A stretch of DNA of 64,000 bases from Tanytarsus gracilentus (GCA_038502055.1 JAXRKN010000018.1:248001-312000); one strand, 5' to 3'; shown: positions 27,758 through 39,215, counted from the stretch's first letter. The notes: generated by a model from the letters alone, not told the origin. Made by a program: numbers and translations.

Positions 27758-28240
27758 TTAAAACTCACCATTATTGTTGGTAGGTGGTCCAACTTCCTCA
27801 TACTCAATATATTCATCGAGATTGTCAGAACTTTTTGGCTTTAGCTCATCATAAGTATTTTCTTCAGTTATGATTTTATTGGTCATTCCATTTCCTATCT
27901 GTTTCATAAACGACGGGTCGTCCTCCACCGAGTAATAAAAATTATTCGAAATCATTTTCGGCTGTTTTCTTCCTTGCGAATTATTTTCTTGTTTTCTGCT
28001 GCACAAAACCTTCAGCAAAACATTTATGGACACAAAAGCAATCAAAAAAACTGACGCAATGAGAATGAAAACTCCGATCTTGATGAAGAAAAGTTCGTCT
28101 TTTAATTCTTTGAATTCTGTGTCACTCACAGCTGAAGATGAGTTGATGTAGAGAAGAATTGTGACAGCGAAGATTTGAACGAAACTGAATTTGAAATATT
28201 TTAAAAAAGTTTTATTTTCTTAAAAATAAATTTACCTCAT
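27758..28240 (-). CDS. Small single-pass membrane protein with tyrosine-rich tail
   Basis: Two coding exons: 28236-28240 (only ATGAG) and 27758-28184, giving 143 aa. I do not recognise a family. Joining the exons creates an N-terminal signal peptide (MSFVQIFAVTILLYINSSSA). About 15 residues follow, then a hydrophobic membrane helix (about 34-60), a cysteine and a basic stop-transfer stretch (SRKQ). The tail of about 80 residues contains acidic tyrosine motifs (YYSVEDD, NTYDEL, DEYIEYEEV), which suggests a cytoplasmic tail that could bind SH2/PTB adaptors or the endocytic machinery. The last codons before the stop include a GGTGAGT that could be a splice donor, so the true C-terminus may lie in another exon below 27,758. 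The gene sits on the same strand as the LRR gene upstream. Confidence 0.6.
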
Positions 28241-28799
28241 TTTTGATTAATTAAACTTTTCTTTTTTATTTTAAAAATCAAACTGAACTTTCCAAATTTT
28301 CGAAGCTTAATGAAAAAAATTTTCATTATTTTTTCATTGCTCATCAAAATTTAAGCAAGATAAAACTTTGATTCATAGTAAAGTGAAACACTCGAGATCA
28401 CAATACAAAAAGTCTGAATCATTTCGACTGAAAAAATGATAAAATAAATTATTGAACTTTGATTTTTTATCTTAAAATTTCTGCGGCTTCTTAATTGTTT
28501 GTCTCATGAGAGTATTAATAATTTTGGAAAAAAATTTACGCCAGATAAAATACGGAAAAGAACAATTAAAACACAAGTTCAAGAATCCAAGTGAGTTTTT
28601 ATTTAGACTATTTAAGAAAAATATCAACAAAAATTTTTGAGAGAGAAAAATTCACAGAAAATATCAAATGAAAGCTGCACATGAACTTTTTTATTAAGTT
28701 TTTGATCAAATGATAAAAAATCACTTTAATTATTTAAAAATTTGCACTTTTATTTTTTGAACTTTCTTTTTTAAAATCAAAAAAATATATTTAAATTTT
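28241..28799. other. Intergenic AT-rich region
   Basis: It separates the LRR gene stop from the start of the small membrane-protein gene. No coding exon was seen. The promoter of the membrane-protein gene should lie here. Confidence 0.4.
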
Positions 28800-29631
28800 T
28801 TAGATCATTTCTCGAATTTTTATCCTCACAATTTCGTCGAGTTTTTTATTAAAAACTTCCGATGTAATTAAAGCATCGACAGTCATTTCGAAAGTCGGCG
28901 GACATTCAATCAAAAGTTCCCACTCGAGAGCTTTAAGATCGAGTCGACCCAAAGCAATTGAGTTCTCAGTCGTGCACGTCGTGTGTCGCATGTAAACTGT
29001 CGTGAGTTCAGGAAGTGGCCGAAAAATGTTTGGACCGACATGAAGGATTGGATTTCCCTCGAGATCAATTCTTATCATCTTTGGATTATTTTTAAATAAA
29101 TCGTGAGGCAAATCAACGATTTTATTTTCGTCAAGTGAAATTTGCTGAAGTTCTCTGAAAGGTTCCAAGTCACTCGCTGAAATCGAAGTCAATCCACAGC
29201 CCTCGAGGTCGATACCCAATAAATTCGGAAAATATCTCTCGATACCCCGCGGAAATGTGTCGAGTTCTCTTTGATGAACGATCAAAAGTCCCAAAACGTG
29301 ATGATTTGATTTGTGTCGTGAGTGATCGCTTGAGACTCGAGTAATAATTTTTGTATCATCAAAATCGGAGATTTTACCATCGCATGTGTAAGCGTGCTTG
29401 AGAACGTCCCAGTAAAAATCTTCGTTGTTGTTCGATTGACGAAAAGTGCAATCGATTTCAATTGAGAATGAAAAGTTGATTAAAGATGAGAAAAAAAGAA
29501 AGAAAATGCTGAAAAAAATATAAAAAAATTGAAAAATTATAAAATTAACGGATTTAAATTTTTTAAATTTTAAATTCTCAAAAAATTTCAATTATTCCCA
29601 AACAAATTCAAACTTAAACTCACATGTTCAT
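28800..29631 (-). CDS. Secreted leucine-rich-repeat protein
   Basis: Two coding exons: 29624-29631 (ATGAACAT) and 28800-29508, giving 238 aa. The exons were joined by a GTGAGT donor and a tttttcag acceptor. This join restores a clean signal peptide (MNIIFFLFFSSLINFSFS), whereas reading into the intron gives no ATG. The mature protein has an N-terminal cysteine region, then about four leucine-rich repeats (FPNLLGIDLEGCGL, FRELQQISLDENKI, NPKMIRIDLEGNPI, LPELTTVYMRHTTC) and a C-terminal cap with cysteines. It has no transmembrane helix, so it is probably a hemolymph or matrix protein. The partner is unknown. Mosquito LRIM/APL1 LRR proteins bind TEP1, but this protein is shorter and lacks their C-terminal coiled coil, so that role should not be assumed. 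Confidence 0.8.
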
Positions 29632-30594
29632 ATTTATATTGTTTCTTATCACTTTGAAGTCACTGAAACTGAAGAAGTTCAATAAACTTTTAATCGTTAA
29701 CTTTTTTCCTGAAATTTGCTTTACTTTTCTATTTAAACCTTCTTCGTTTATGAACCACAACTCAATTACTAAAACTCCTCACACATCGAATTATTTATAT
29801 CAACTTTTTATTTGATTAAGGTTTAATAAAATTCAATACGACACTGATAAGATTAAAAAATTGAAAGTGTTGGTGAAAATTTCTAGGGAATCCCTTTTTG
29901 ACGTCGATTGTTATTTATTGCTGTGATGCAATCGAACATGTGTGAATTGCCGGCATTGATAAGAAAGCGGATTGACATAACATGCGACAGAAATTGACAA
30001 TTAAAATTTTATTTTGCGGATTAAATATTTTCTAGGTTTGGACTTTTGAAAAAAATTGTGTAAAAAAATATAAAAAATTGAAGTTTTAAATAATTTTAAA
30101 AAACATTAAAGATTAAAAAATTATTTTTAATTCAATTTTATTATTAAATTTATTATTTTTTTCAAATATTTTGAAGTGTGAATCAAATCAGCCAAAGATT
30201 ATTTTCAAACCTTTTTTTTCGAGTGGTTTGTAAGGAATCACCGATGACGTTTAAAAATTTATTACTGGGTCAAAAAGATTACGAGTTTTTTGAAAATTTT
30301 GTTTGTTTCTGATTAATCATAAACTTGAAAATTTTTCATTATCATTTTTATCACTTTTATTAAATGAAAGATTTTGAATTTAAAATATATTAAAATGTGA
30401 ATGATTAATCAAAAATAAAACAGTAATTAAAAATAAAATGATGATTTTTAATTTTTTTTTAATTCACATTAAAAAATTAAGTGTGCACACGCGTGGGATT
30501 TTAAATTTTTAAAATAAAAATAAAAATTCTAGCTTTTAAATTATTTTTTTAAACTTTTATTTTATAACTTAAAAAACATCAATCAAAATAATTT
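29632..30594. other. Intergenic AT-rich region
   Basis: It contains the upstream region of the LRR gene and the 3' flank of the gene at 30,595. No coding exon was recognised. Confidence 0.45.
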
Positions 30595-31413
30595 TCAGTC
30601 CCCACATTCCTGATTTATTCCATAATTTCCTCCTTTCATTTCAACCACAAAACATTTCACCAATTCTTTCAAAATTTCTTGTGTATCATCCTTAAAAGAG
30701 TTTTTCATCATAATTAAATCATTGGTCGAGTAATCTCCATTTGCCATCACCACATATCTCAATGCAATTTTTCGTCCAATTTTCATCGTATTTGTTAAAT
30801 CACAAACTGACAAATTGTAAGATTTTGTGATTCTAGTTTTGTAGTCTCTGAAACCTTTCATGAGTTTTAACTCAAAATCGTCTAAAATTTCATCGCAAAT
30901 TGTTTTGTTAAAAATTAAATTGAAATTTTTTAGTAATTTCGAGATGGGATCTAAAACTGAGTACTCGAGTTTAAAGCAATCAATTTTTTCCGTATAATTT
31001 TCACTTTTGTGATTATTTAAATTTTTTAAAAAATTTCTTTCCGTCATCTCAAATTTTTTCTTATCCGTGCACACCTCAAAAGCTTTGCTTATAGCATCAT
31101 CACGAAGATTTAAATATTCACCCGATGAATTTGTGAAATTTTCATTGTCGTCCGTTAACTCGAGAAGATCAAAAATGCAATTTTTGTTGACTTTTTGAAA
31201 AATTCTAAAGCGTTAATATTTATATCAGAAATTAATTTTTTTAATATTAAAAATAAAAATAATTTACCCAAATATTTGACCTTCGACTCCAAGTAACCGA
31301 TTAAGTTTCTCTTTTACAAACGGCAGCAAATTGTTGTTGTAGTCACTGACACTCGTAACGATGTAAACATTAAAAGTGATGATGATGATAAGCGGATTAA
31401 AAAAAATCATCAT
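30595..31413 (-). CDS. Secreted cysteine-containing protein of unknown family
   Basis: Two coding exons: 31268-31413 and 30595-31204, giving 251 aa. The start ATG-ATG at 31413 opens a signal peptide (MMIFFNPLIIIITFNVYIVTS). The mature part looks largely helical and has seven cysteines spread as C-I-F, V-C-T, D-C-F, I-C-D, V-C-D, K-C-F and E-C-G. It has several N-glycosylation sites (NFT, NSS, NYT, NKT, NLS). I do not recognise the family. Spaced cysteines in a helical secreted protein recall insect hemolymph proteins such as the DUF1397 group, but the spacing does not clearly match. It is divergent from the mucin-like gene at 31,844, with 430 bp between the start codons. Confidence 0.7.
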
Positions 31414-31843
31414 GTTGAGCGGAAAGTTGATTGTCGACTGAGTTAAATGAGAAACTGAGTGAGGAATTTAAAAAAATATACTCGGAGAGAATTTGACTTT
31501 TTTTGATTAAAGAGAATTTTTAAATTTTTGCGAGAAAAAAATCTTGAGATGAATTTAAGAAAATTAAAGCATCTTTTGTAATTAATATTTATTTTTAATT
31601 TTTAAAGAATCTTGAATGAATTTTTGATTTTTAAAATATATAAAATTATTTTTAAACTTAATTGAGGTTCCTAATTTTTTTTTGAAAAAATCAAGAATTT
31701 TTTTACCATACAAATTTTTTCAACCTAACTTAACTTCCGTCTACTGTAAACCATATTTTATGTCCTGTTGAAAGATCCGGCAAAAGCAACGCTAGTAAAA
31801 TTTGAATCATTTCGTTATTGAGTGGTGAAGCAATTAAATCGAA
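31414..31843. promoter_or_regulatory. Shared upstream region of two divergent genes
   Basis: This 430-bp interval lies between two divergent start codons and must contain both promoters. A TCATTTCG initiator-like word at 31,807 lies about 35 bp before the ATG of the mucin-like gene. Confidence 0.4.
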
Positions 31844-33256
31844 ATGGGCTTAACTTATTATTTGATATTTTTAGCATTGCTTATCAGCTTTGGTAGTTTA
31901 CTAGAAAATTTAATAGTTGATTAGAAAAATTTATTGTGATCTTTTATAGATTTGACGTCAGGGCAAAATAGAATGGTAACTCCATCAACCACGGGAAAAG
32001 TGACAACATCGACTAGAAAATTTGAATCTTCTTCAACATCTGCTAAGACAGTTCGCGATTCAACTATGAATTCGTCAACAACTTCAGGATTGTCATCAAC
32101 TCTAAATCCAACTTTTAAATCATCTAATTCTTTAAATGTTTCAACAACTGCAGGTGGTTTGAAGATGAATCAAAATTTTACTTCGACAACTTCTTCAAGT
32201 GCTAGAAATTCAACAAATTCAACAGTATTTTCTGGATCTTCAACTAGAAGCAACTCTCAACCGAATTCTACCAACAATTTTACATCAACAAGGGTAAATT
32301 TGTCAACAACTTCAGCCAATACCTCAACAACAACACCACGATCTAATTTAAATTCTTCAACAACTTCGGAATCAAAATTGAATCAAACTTCAACAAATTC
32401 TAGAGTAAATCAAAATCAAACAACGTCATCTGGATTGTCTTTCAATGTCTCAACAACGTCGACAATTTTAAACAGAACTTTATCGACTTCTACAACTCTT
32501 AAACCAAATGGAACTAATTCAACTGGAAGAGAAAACACAACTCGGTCAAATTTAGGAAATTTCACGACTCCCAGAACCTTTATGAACTCAACTCAAACGA
32601 CTTTAACATCTAGTAGAAATATCACGATGACTTCAAGCTCAACATTGAAAACGAATTCAACAACTTTTACAACAAGAATGAAATCGAACGTAAACACAAC
32701 AACAAGAAGAAAGTGCACAAAACAATCTGTCACTACTAAAATGACTACAAGACCAACGACACGATCAACAACATTTAAAAGAGCAGCGCAACTTGTTGCC
32801 ACAACTAGAAGAGTGAGTTCAGTAGATCAAACTCCAAAATGTCCGGTAATTCCGAATATTTCATCACAACTTGAGGTTATTGAAGAGAAATGCAATGACG
32901 TCATTGACACAGGAATTGATTTTTATGTCGCTAATGTTAAGTTTGCGAAGAATGTTCAAGAGTTTGAGTTAGGACTAAGAGAGAGAATTGGTGATGATAT
33001 TAATCAATTAAAGGAAGCTGTGAAGAGTGCAATCGCCAATTTTAAAAAACGAGCAAATATTAGTGAGGCAGATTTTATAAAAGCTTATTATAACGGAGGA
33101 TTTATGGAGCCATCACTAAGCTGCTACAATTTTGTCATATCTCAAATGAAAATGACAGAGGAGAAAACAAAGGCAAAATTCGAAGCGGCAGCGGAACAAC
33201 TTGTCGAGCTTTTTGAGTACTACATGAAGAGGAAAAAGTCAGGAAAGAAGAATTAA
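31844..33256 (+). CDS. Mucin-like secreted protein with a CPxI/NGGF domain (gene 1)
   Basis: Two coding exons: 31844-31892 and 31950-33256, giving 451 aa. Exon 1 supplies a signal peptide (MGLTYYLIFLALLISF). Residues about 18-310 are almost entirely Ser, Thr and Asn, with many NST/NSS/NTT sequons, as in a heavily O- and N-glycosylated mucin. Its end is rich in Thr and Arg. The C-terminal 130 residues (about 314-445) form a folded, probably helical domain. It begins CPVIPNI, has one Cys in its first helix (EKC), then NGGFMEPSLSCYN, and ends in a charged helix and a basic tail. The same domain occurs twice in the next gene, so the two are tandem paralogues. I do not recognise it. The three cysteines per domain leave one free for inter-chain bonding. 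A gut, salivary or cuticle mucus role is possible but unproven. Confidence 0.75.
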
Positions 33257-33341
33257 ATTTTTTTCGGAAGTTGTAAAATCGGAAACAATTTTAAATAAAT
33301 TTAGCTGAAATTTAAATTCAGTTCTTAAAAACTTTTCAAAG

Positions 33342-34840
33342 ATGAAAGTTGGATATTTATTAATTATTTGGATTTTGGGTGGTGATGGTAAACTTTTATT
33401 TTTAATTAAACAGTCTGGGCCCGTAACCTAATTAAATAATTTTATATTTATTAAATTGAATTAATTGATATAAAAATTCATAAAACTTATAATTTTCAAG
33501 CCACGTCACTTCCATGTCCATCAATCCCCGATGTCTCAATGTATATAATTGAAGCGAATGAAAAGTTAACTGAAGCTTGCGATGAAGTTGTTGATTATTA
33601 CATCAGCGAAGTTTCATCCGATGAATCCAAAGAAATTTTCGTCAAAGGACTTCAAGAAGCTTCAAGTCCTAATTTCAATGAGTCTCAAAGGATTTTGAGA
33701 AGAGCTCGTTCGATTGCCATGCGGTCAACTGGAACTTCAACTCAAAACTTTTCATCAGCTTTTAACAATGGCGGGTTTATGCAATCACCATTAAACTGCT
33801 TCAATAAAGTTTTATGGCAATTGAGAGTTGAAGAGGAAAAATTAAAAATCGAGTATGAAAGTTTAGTGTCAAGATTGACTGAACTTTTTGAATTTTATCT
33901 ATCGAGAAGGAAGCGATCTAAGAAGTCAGGGCAGCTAAATTCACCGAGTGTAGTGACGTCAACCAGGAAGCCTTCAGCTGATAAAATTCAACCAACAACC
34001 AAAAATATTGGTGCAAATTTAAAAACCACAAAAGTTAAGAAAATAAAACCAACAACTAAAAAAACAAAACCAACAACTTTAAAACCAAAAACTACTAAAA
34101 AGAAAGTTGGATCAGCGGCTCCGCAAGAAAATCGTAAGTTTTGATTTAATAAGATTTCATACTTGAATGCAAGCCAACTTGAATTTTCGCGCTCAAGTGA
34201 TTTAAATTTTTGGTAGTCGTTAATTTTAAATCAGAACTAAAAGCTAAAAATATAGAAAAACATTTAAAATTTTTTAATTTCTAATTTTTTTAAATCAAAA
34301 TTTTAAGGACCTCCAAAAACAACTTTGCCGCCTTTTAAAACATCTCCAACTTTACAAACTTCTTCTTCAAGAATTGTTCCAACCTCAACCATCATTCAAA
34401 CTACATCAAGTGTCATTTCAAACCTCACAACATCGACGATAAAATGCCCACGAATTCGAGACATTCAATCGTATCTCAACATCATGAGTGAAAGAACTTC
34501 AGACATATGCGAAAAATCAAAATTCTTCTACATCGATTACGTTGAACGAAATCCAACGATGAGTTTCTCAAATGGATTGAGGCAAAGAATTTTCCATCAT
34601 GAAAAAGCTTTTAATGTTTCATTTAATAACACTTTTGATGCTGTCAGATCAGCGACGGGAGTTTCATTGAATGACTTCAGAATCGCTTACGATAATGGTG
34701 GATTTTTTAATTCACCTTTGAGTTGCTTCAACAGTTTAATAATGAAGCTGAAAATTGAGCATGTCAAGTTGGTGGGAAGAGTCGAAGGTGTGAAACAGCA
34801 ATTGGGATTTTTGTTTGCTTACTACGAGAAAAATGTTTAA
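33342..34840 (+). CDS. Secreted protein with two CPxI/NGGF domains (gene 2)
   Basis: Three coding exons: 33342-33387, 33501-34133 and 34308-34840, giving 403 aa. The signal peptide is MKVGYLLIIWILGGDA. Domain 1 (about residues 21-153) starts CPSIPDV and contains NGGFMQSPLNCFN. A linker of about 110 residues rich in Lys, Thr, Pro and Ser (repeats like KPTTKK) follows. Domain 2 (about 273-403) starts CPRIRDI and contains NGGFFNSPLSCFN. Each domain has three cysteines at matching positions. The start lies 85 bp after the stop of the paralogous gene, in the same orientation, which points to tandem duplication. Unlike gene 1 it lacks the long N-terminal mucin stretch and has a short basic-rich spacer. 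No enzymatic motif is visible. The function is unknown. Confidence 0.75.
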
Positions 34841-35837
34841 GTGAGAGAAAAAAAATTGGAATAAAAACTATAAAATATATTGTTAAAATTTATTTAAAGT
34901 GTTTTTAAAACAAATTTAACAAGTGTTTTTTGTAAAAAAAATAAATTTTTAAATTTTGTGTTTAATAAAAAAGTTAAAAATGTTTTCGATATTTTTTCAT
35001 TTTTTTCTTCATCATAAAATTTTCAATTTCCTTATTTTAGTATTAACGGTCGTTTTGAATTTAAATTTCTAGAGAGAACAATTTTTTAAACGAGAGAGAG
35101 AGAGAGAGTTAGAAAAAATTCAAGGTTAAAAAATTGAGAGATTTTCAATTTTAATAAATTAATTCTTGCAACTAAAAGAAGTGTTAAAAATTTTACAAAT
35201 ATCTCAATTATCTTCAATCATTTCAATTTTCAACGCACTTTTTTAAATCACCTTAATTTATTTTCATTCTCAAAAATTCATACGGATATTGACTTTTAAT
35301 TTTTGCAAATAAATTCATCAAATATCTTTCAATGGTTTTGATTAGCGACTGCGAATAAAGAAAAGAACTCAGCGTCGATAAAAACCACAAATTCTTCATG
35401 AATTCGCAGTTAGTGTTCATTGAGATTTTGTGGCGTTCAGATTGAATTTTTAAAATTAATTCGTGCTTGGGTGGTCATTGAGCATAAGAAAAAGTTTGTG
35501 AAATTTCCATTAAGTTAATTTTGTGAATTAATTAATATTAAAGTTAATTTAAATAAACTCGCATAATTATTTTCAAAATATCTCAAAATAATTAATCAAA
35601 ATTTATTGGTTAAAAATAATCAATCAAAAATTAATTAAAAATTATTAATATTAATTAACTCCAAAATAATTAATGAAAAAAATTGCAATTTTTCAAATTT
35701 TAAAATAATCACCACAAAAAAATTTAATTAAATCACTTTTAACGAGTTGATAATTCTGTCTAGCTTCCACTTAACGAATGTGCTAATTTTTAAATCAACA
35801 ATTTTTTAACTTTTCCTTTCATTTACTCCAAAACAGA
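34841..35837. other. Intergenic region with a short (GA)n tract
   Basis: It contains a GAGA simple repeat near 35,091-35,108, a less AT-rich stretch near 35,330-35,480, and the upstream region of the elongase-like gene. No coding exon was seen. Confidence 0.45.
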
Positions 35838-36944
35838 ATGATATTCAACGCGACTTCTTCAAATACGTCAAATTTTTCAATATCAGATTTTTATCATGAA
35901 ATTTTCTACGAAAAAGCTGACCCAAGAATTCGAGATTTTCCCTTCATGGGCGATCCACTACCAATTATTGCAATTTACGCATTTTATGTCTTTTTCATTC
36001 TCTTCGTCATGAAATTAATTATGAAAAATCAAAAACCGATGGAAATACAAAAATCATCGGCAGTTTTGAATTTCATTTTATTTTTGAGCTGTGCCTATTT
36101 TTTTGCGGAATCAATCGAGCCTTGGTTTTATAAATTTAACTGGTTTTGTGAGCCGATCGACAGGACTGTGAATGAATTATCAACGAAGGTAATTAAGAAT
36201 GTTAATTATTTAATTTTTTTAAATTATTTGGTAATTTTTAAACATTTAATTTCTTAATTTTTCATTCAAAAATTTAGTTAATTAACGACAGTTGGCTTTA
36301 TTTGATGTCGAAGTTCATTTACATCACCGAAAGTGTTTTGTTGGCGCTACGCAAAAATTATTCTCAAACTCAAACTTATTTGCTAATTCATCACACTTCA
36401 TTTCCGATGATTATTTGGGGTGTCATTAATTATTTTCCAGGTGAGTTTTAACTTTTTTGTTTGTATTGAAAATAACTCAAAGCTTTAAAGGTGGCCATGC
36501 ACTTTTTGCCGGATTCGTAAATTCCTTTTGTCACATGCTTTTGTTTGGATTTCGATTCTTGGTCGTTAATTGCTTCCCAAATTGCCGCTTCTACAAGCAC
36601 AGAAAAGTGGTTGGACTTGTGATATTTGTGAGTAAATTAATTTTAATTATTAAAGTAAGAATTTTGTATTTGCGAATTTTAAGCGCTTGGTAAATATTTA
36701 TTTAAAAAAAATTTCGTTTAACAAAAATTTTTTATTTATTTAACTATAATTAATTTTTTCTTTTTTAAACATTCTTCTTTTTATCTTTATTTAGATTGTT
36801 CAATTTTTGCTGATTTTCCTTCACACAACTCAACTTTTCTTCTGGAATGATTGCGGCGTTCCGATGGCTTACGTTTACTTCGTGTGCATATATGTGGTTT
36901 TCATCACGATTTTATTAGTAACGATGGTTGTGCCACAGCTTTAA
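35838..36944 (+). CDS. Divergent ELO/ELOVL-family fatty acid elongase
   Basis: Four coding exons: 35838-36188, 36278-36440, 36491-36627 and 36795-36944, giving 266 aa, the normal ELO length. These multi-pass ER proteins condense malonyl-CoA with long-chain acyl-CoA. Family landmarks are present: DPRIRDFPFMGDPLP at the N-terminus, MSKFIYITESVLLALRKN in the helix 2 region, PGGHALFAGFVNSFCH, and the C-terminal QFLLIFLHTTQLFFWNDCGVP. However, the catalytic HxxHH box reads LLIHH, so its first histidine is replaced by leucine. The usual DT of the KxxDxxDT motif is ES, and the Tyr-rich MYxYY motif is LFGFRF. The C-terminus lacks a clear dilysine ER signal. It is probably an inactive or altered-function paralogue, unless the substitutions are tolerated. 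Confidence 0.8.
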
Positions 36945-37462
36945 TGATATTCAAAATAATTTGAGAAATTCATAATTTTTTAATGGAATTTAATTTTTTA
37001 TAAGTTTTCAGTTCTTGATTAATTTTTTTTATGAGGAACAAAAAAATTATTTAAACTTAAGATTAAGTTAATAATTTAATAAATTTTGATTGTTAAACAA
37101 TAAAAGTGATTTTTACAAATTAAATAATTAATTTTTGTTTTCTAATGATTTTCGGGAGTAAAAAGTAAAAAAATTATTTGGTAAATATTTTTTAACGTAT
37201 TTTTAAATTTTAATCCAAGACACAATTTTTAAAGAACTACGTACACGCTTACGTATTTTATTGACGTACGTAAAACAGCTGTTCTTCTTCCCGGTTCACA
37301 AGAAAATCGGAATTAAAGAAAGAATTTAACATTTTCAAAACATTATTTGACGTTTTTCGTCTATTAGTATTTTTTAATGTATCTCACAAGTCGGAGTGGA
37401 TTTCAAATATTAATTGATTTTTAGAATAATTTCAACACAAGATTGAATTCCTTACGATCAAA
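36945..37462. other. Intergenic region with ACGT-rich palindromes
   Basis: It lies between the elongase-like and zinc-finger genes. Around 37,238-37,285 it carries several TACGT/ACGTACGT words and a CAGCTG E-box, probably in the promoter of the zinc-finger gene. Confidence 0.4.
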
Positions 37463-39118
37463 ATGACATCAATACTGCCATCAAACGCTCTCGAAATTAA
37501 ATCAGAAATCGACGAAGTTCCAGTGATAACAGAAAAATTTTGTTGGCTTGACAATCAAAACATTAAACATGAGGAAGAAGCTGACTTCGAGATAAACGGC
37601 GAGGAAGTTGATAACAATTCTCCGTCAAAACGTCAATCGTTATCTCGAAATTTATTTCATCATATTAACTCCGACAACTCGGACGATGACATCAGCATCA
37701 AATCATATGGAAATTATTCAAGTGAAGATTGCCAAGCAAATACAGAAATTATGGATGAAAAATATTTGAGCGGAATTAATTATTTGAGGTTAATCACAGT
37801 TAAAGAAAGAAAACCAATTGATGCAAAAATCCGACGAATTAAAAGTGAGAAAATGATGATGAAAGATGTTGCAAAAAACAAAATAGGAAATGGCAACCTG
37901 AAGTCAGAAAAAAATTCAAGAAATGAAAATAAAATTACCTCAAAAAATTTAAAAAGAAATGAAAGCAGAAAAGTTCAAAATGATGAAATCAAAAAGAAAC
38001 TTGTCAAAATTTCAAATGAAGTTAAGAAAAATCTCAAGACAATTGATCAAAATGACTCAACTACCTCAAAGAAACAAGAAATAATTTCAAACAAATCTAC
38101 CACAAGTTCAACCTCAAAATCAATCACAAAAACTATCAAAACTTTTAGAAGAATTATGCCGACATTTAATTCAAAAATCAATCAAACCTCAAAAGAATCA
38201 AATTTTGTCAAAAAAGAAAAATCAATTGAAATTTCCAAATGTGTCAAAAGAAAACGAGATTTTGATGAAAAAATAACTCAAGAAAACAAAAAAGAATCAA
38301 AAACTTCAACAAAGCCAGAAACGAATTCAGAACGTACGAAAAATGATTCATCAACAGTGGCGCCATCTAAAAAATATGTTGAAGTTGATTTGAATTCAAA
38401 ATCAGAAAAAATTCCAGTAAATTCTAAAATATCCAATCAAGTAGCGTCATCTGCAAAATTGCAAATCAAGAAATTAAAAAACACAAAATTTCAATGTAAA
38501 ATCTGCTCAAAATTCTTCACTAGTCGAGCTTACCTCGAGAGACATTCCAAAACACACAAACCCCGAATCAAATTCAAATGCGATCAATGCGACGCTGAAT
38601 TTCAAATTAAACGTTGCTTTCTCAGGCACGTTTGCAATATTTGCAGAATTTGTGATAGAAAATTTGCTAAAAAAGATTATTTTATGCTTCACATGAAGGC
38701 AAAACATGTCGATCCGAGCGAAATTAAATTATTTTCATGCGATGTGTGTGGGAAAACTTTCAAGCATAAAAGAATTATGAAAACTCATATTTTGTCAAAA
38801 CATTTGAAAAATTTGGAAATTTGCTGCAAGGTTTGTAAAATCACAATTAAATATTTTAACAAAAAAATTAAATTAAATATTTTTTAGATTTGCAATCGAA
38901 TATTCACCGATCCTCGTCCACTTGTCCGTCACATGCGAAGTCATCAAGAGAGAATTCCATGTCAGATTTGCAGCAGTTTTCTCAAGCCAATGAACATGCT
39001 TTCCCACATTAAAACAGTCCACACAGACATTCGCAATTATAAATGTCCAAAATGTCCGAAATCCTTCAAATCATCATCTGAACTTACAGTTCACATGATT
39101 GGACACGTTGAGAGATGA
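37463..39118 (+). CDS. C2H2 zinc-finger protein, seven fingers
   Basis: Two coding exons: 37463-38830 and 38888-39118, giving 532 aa. Residues 1-340 are disordered. They include an acidic stretch (SDNSDDDISIK) and long Lys/Ser/Asn/Thr-rich low-complexity parts. About residues 343-530 hold seven zinc fingers: CKICSKFFTSRAYLERHSKTH, a C2HC variant CDQCDAEF...RHVC, CRICDRKF...HMKAKH, CDVCGKTF...HILSKH, CKICNRIF...HMRSH, CQICSSFL...HIKTVH, and CPKCPKSF...HMIGH. The intron falls inside finger 5, and joining the exons completes its Cys pair. It is presumably a nuclear DNA-binding regulator. No ZAD or BTB domain is seen at the N-terminus, so the orthologue is uncertain. It ends 97 bp from the convergent TMEM203 gene. 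Confidence 0.85.
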
Positions 39119-39215
39119 AAATTATTTAAAATGTCGATGATAGCACGGCTGTGTAAGCTGTGGGTTTAAATGAAATTAGAAAGAGAAAATGTTGAAATGA
39201 AATGTTTATTAAATT

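Noticed and set aside
28800..29631. LRR protein as a LRIM/APL1-type TEP partner
   Set aside because: It has only about four repeats and no C-terminal coiled coil or double-cysteine region, so the comparison is not supported.
30595..31413. Assignment to the DUF1397 27-kDa hemolymph protein family
   Set aside because: Cysteine spacing and core motifs did not match well enough to name the family.
32593..32802. Antisense open frame inside the mucin-like gene
   Set aside because: It is a shadow of the repetitive Ser/Thr codons on the other strand.
35091..35108. GAGA tract as a GAF-binding insulator
   Set aside because: It is a simple repeat with no other supporting element.
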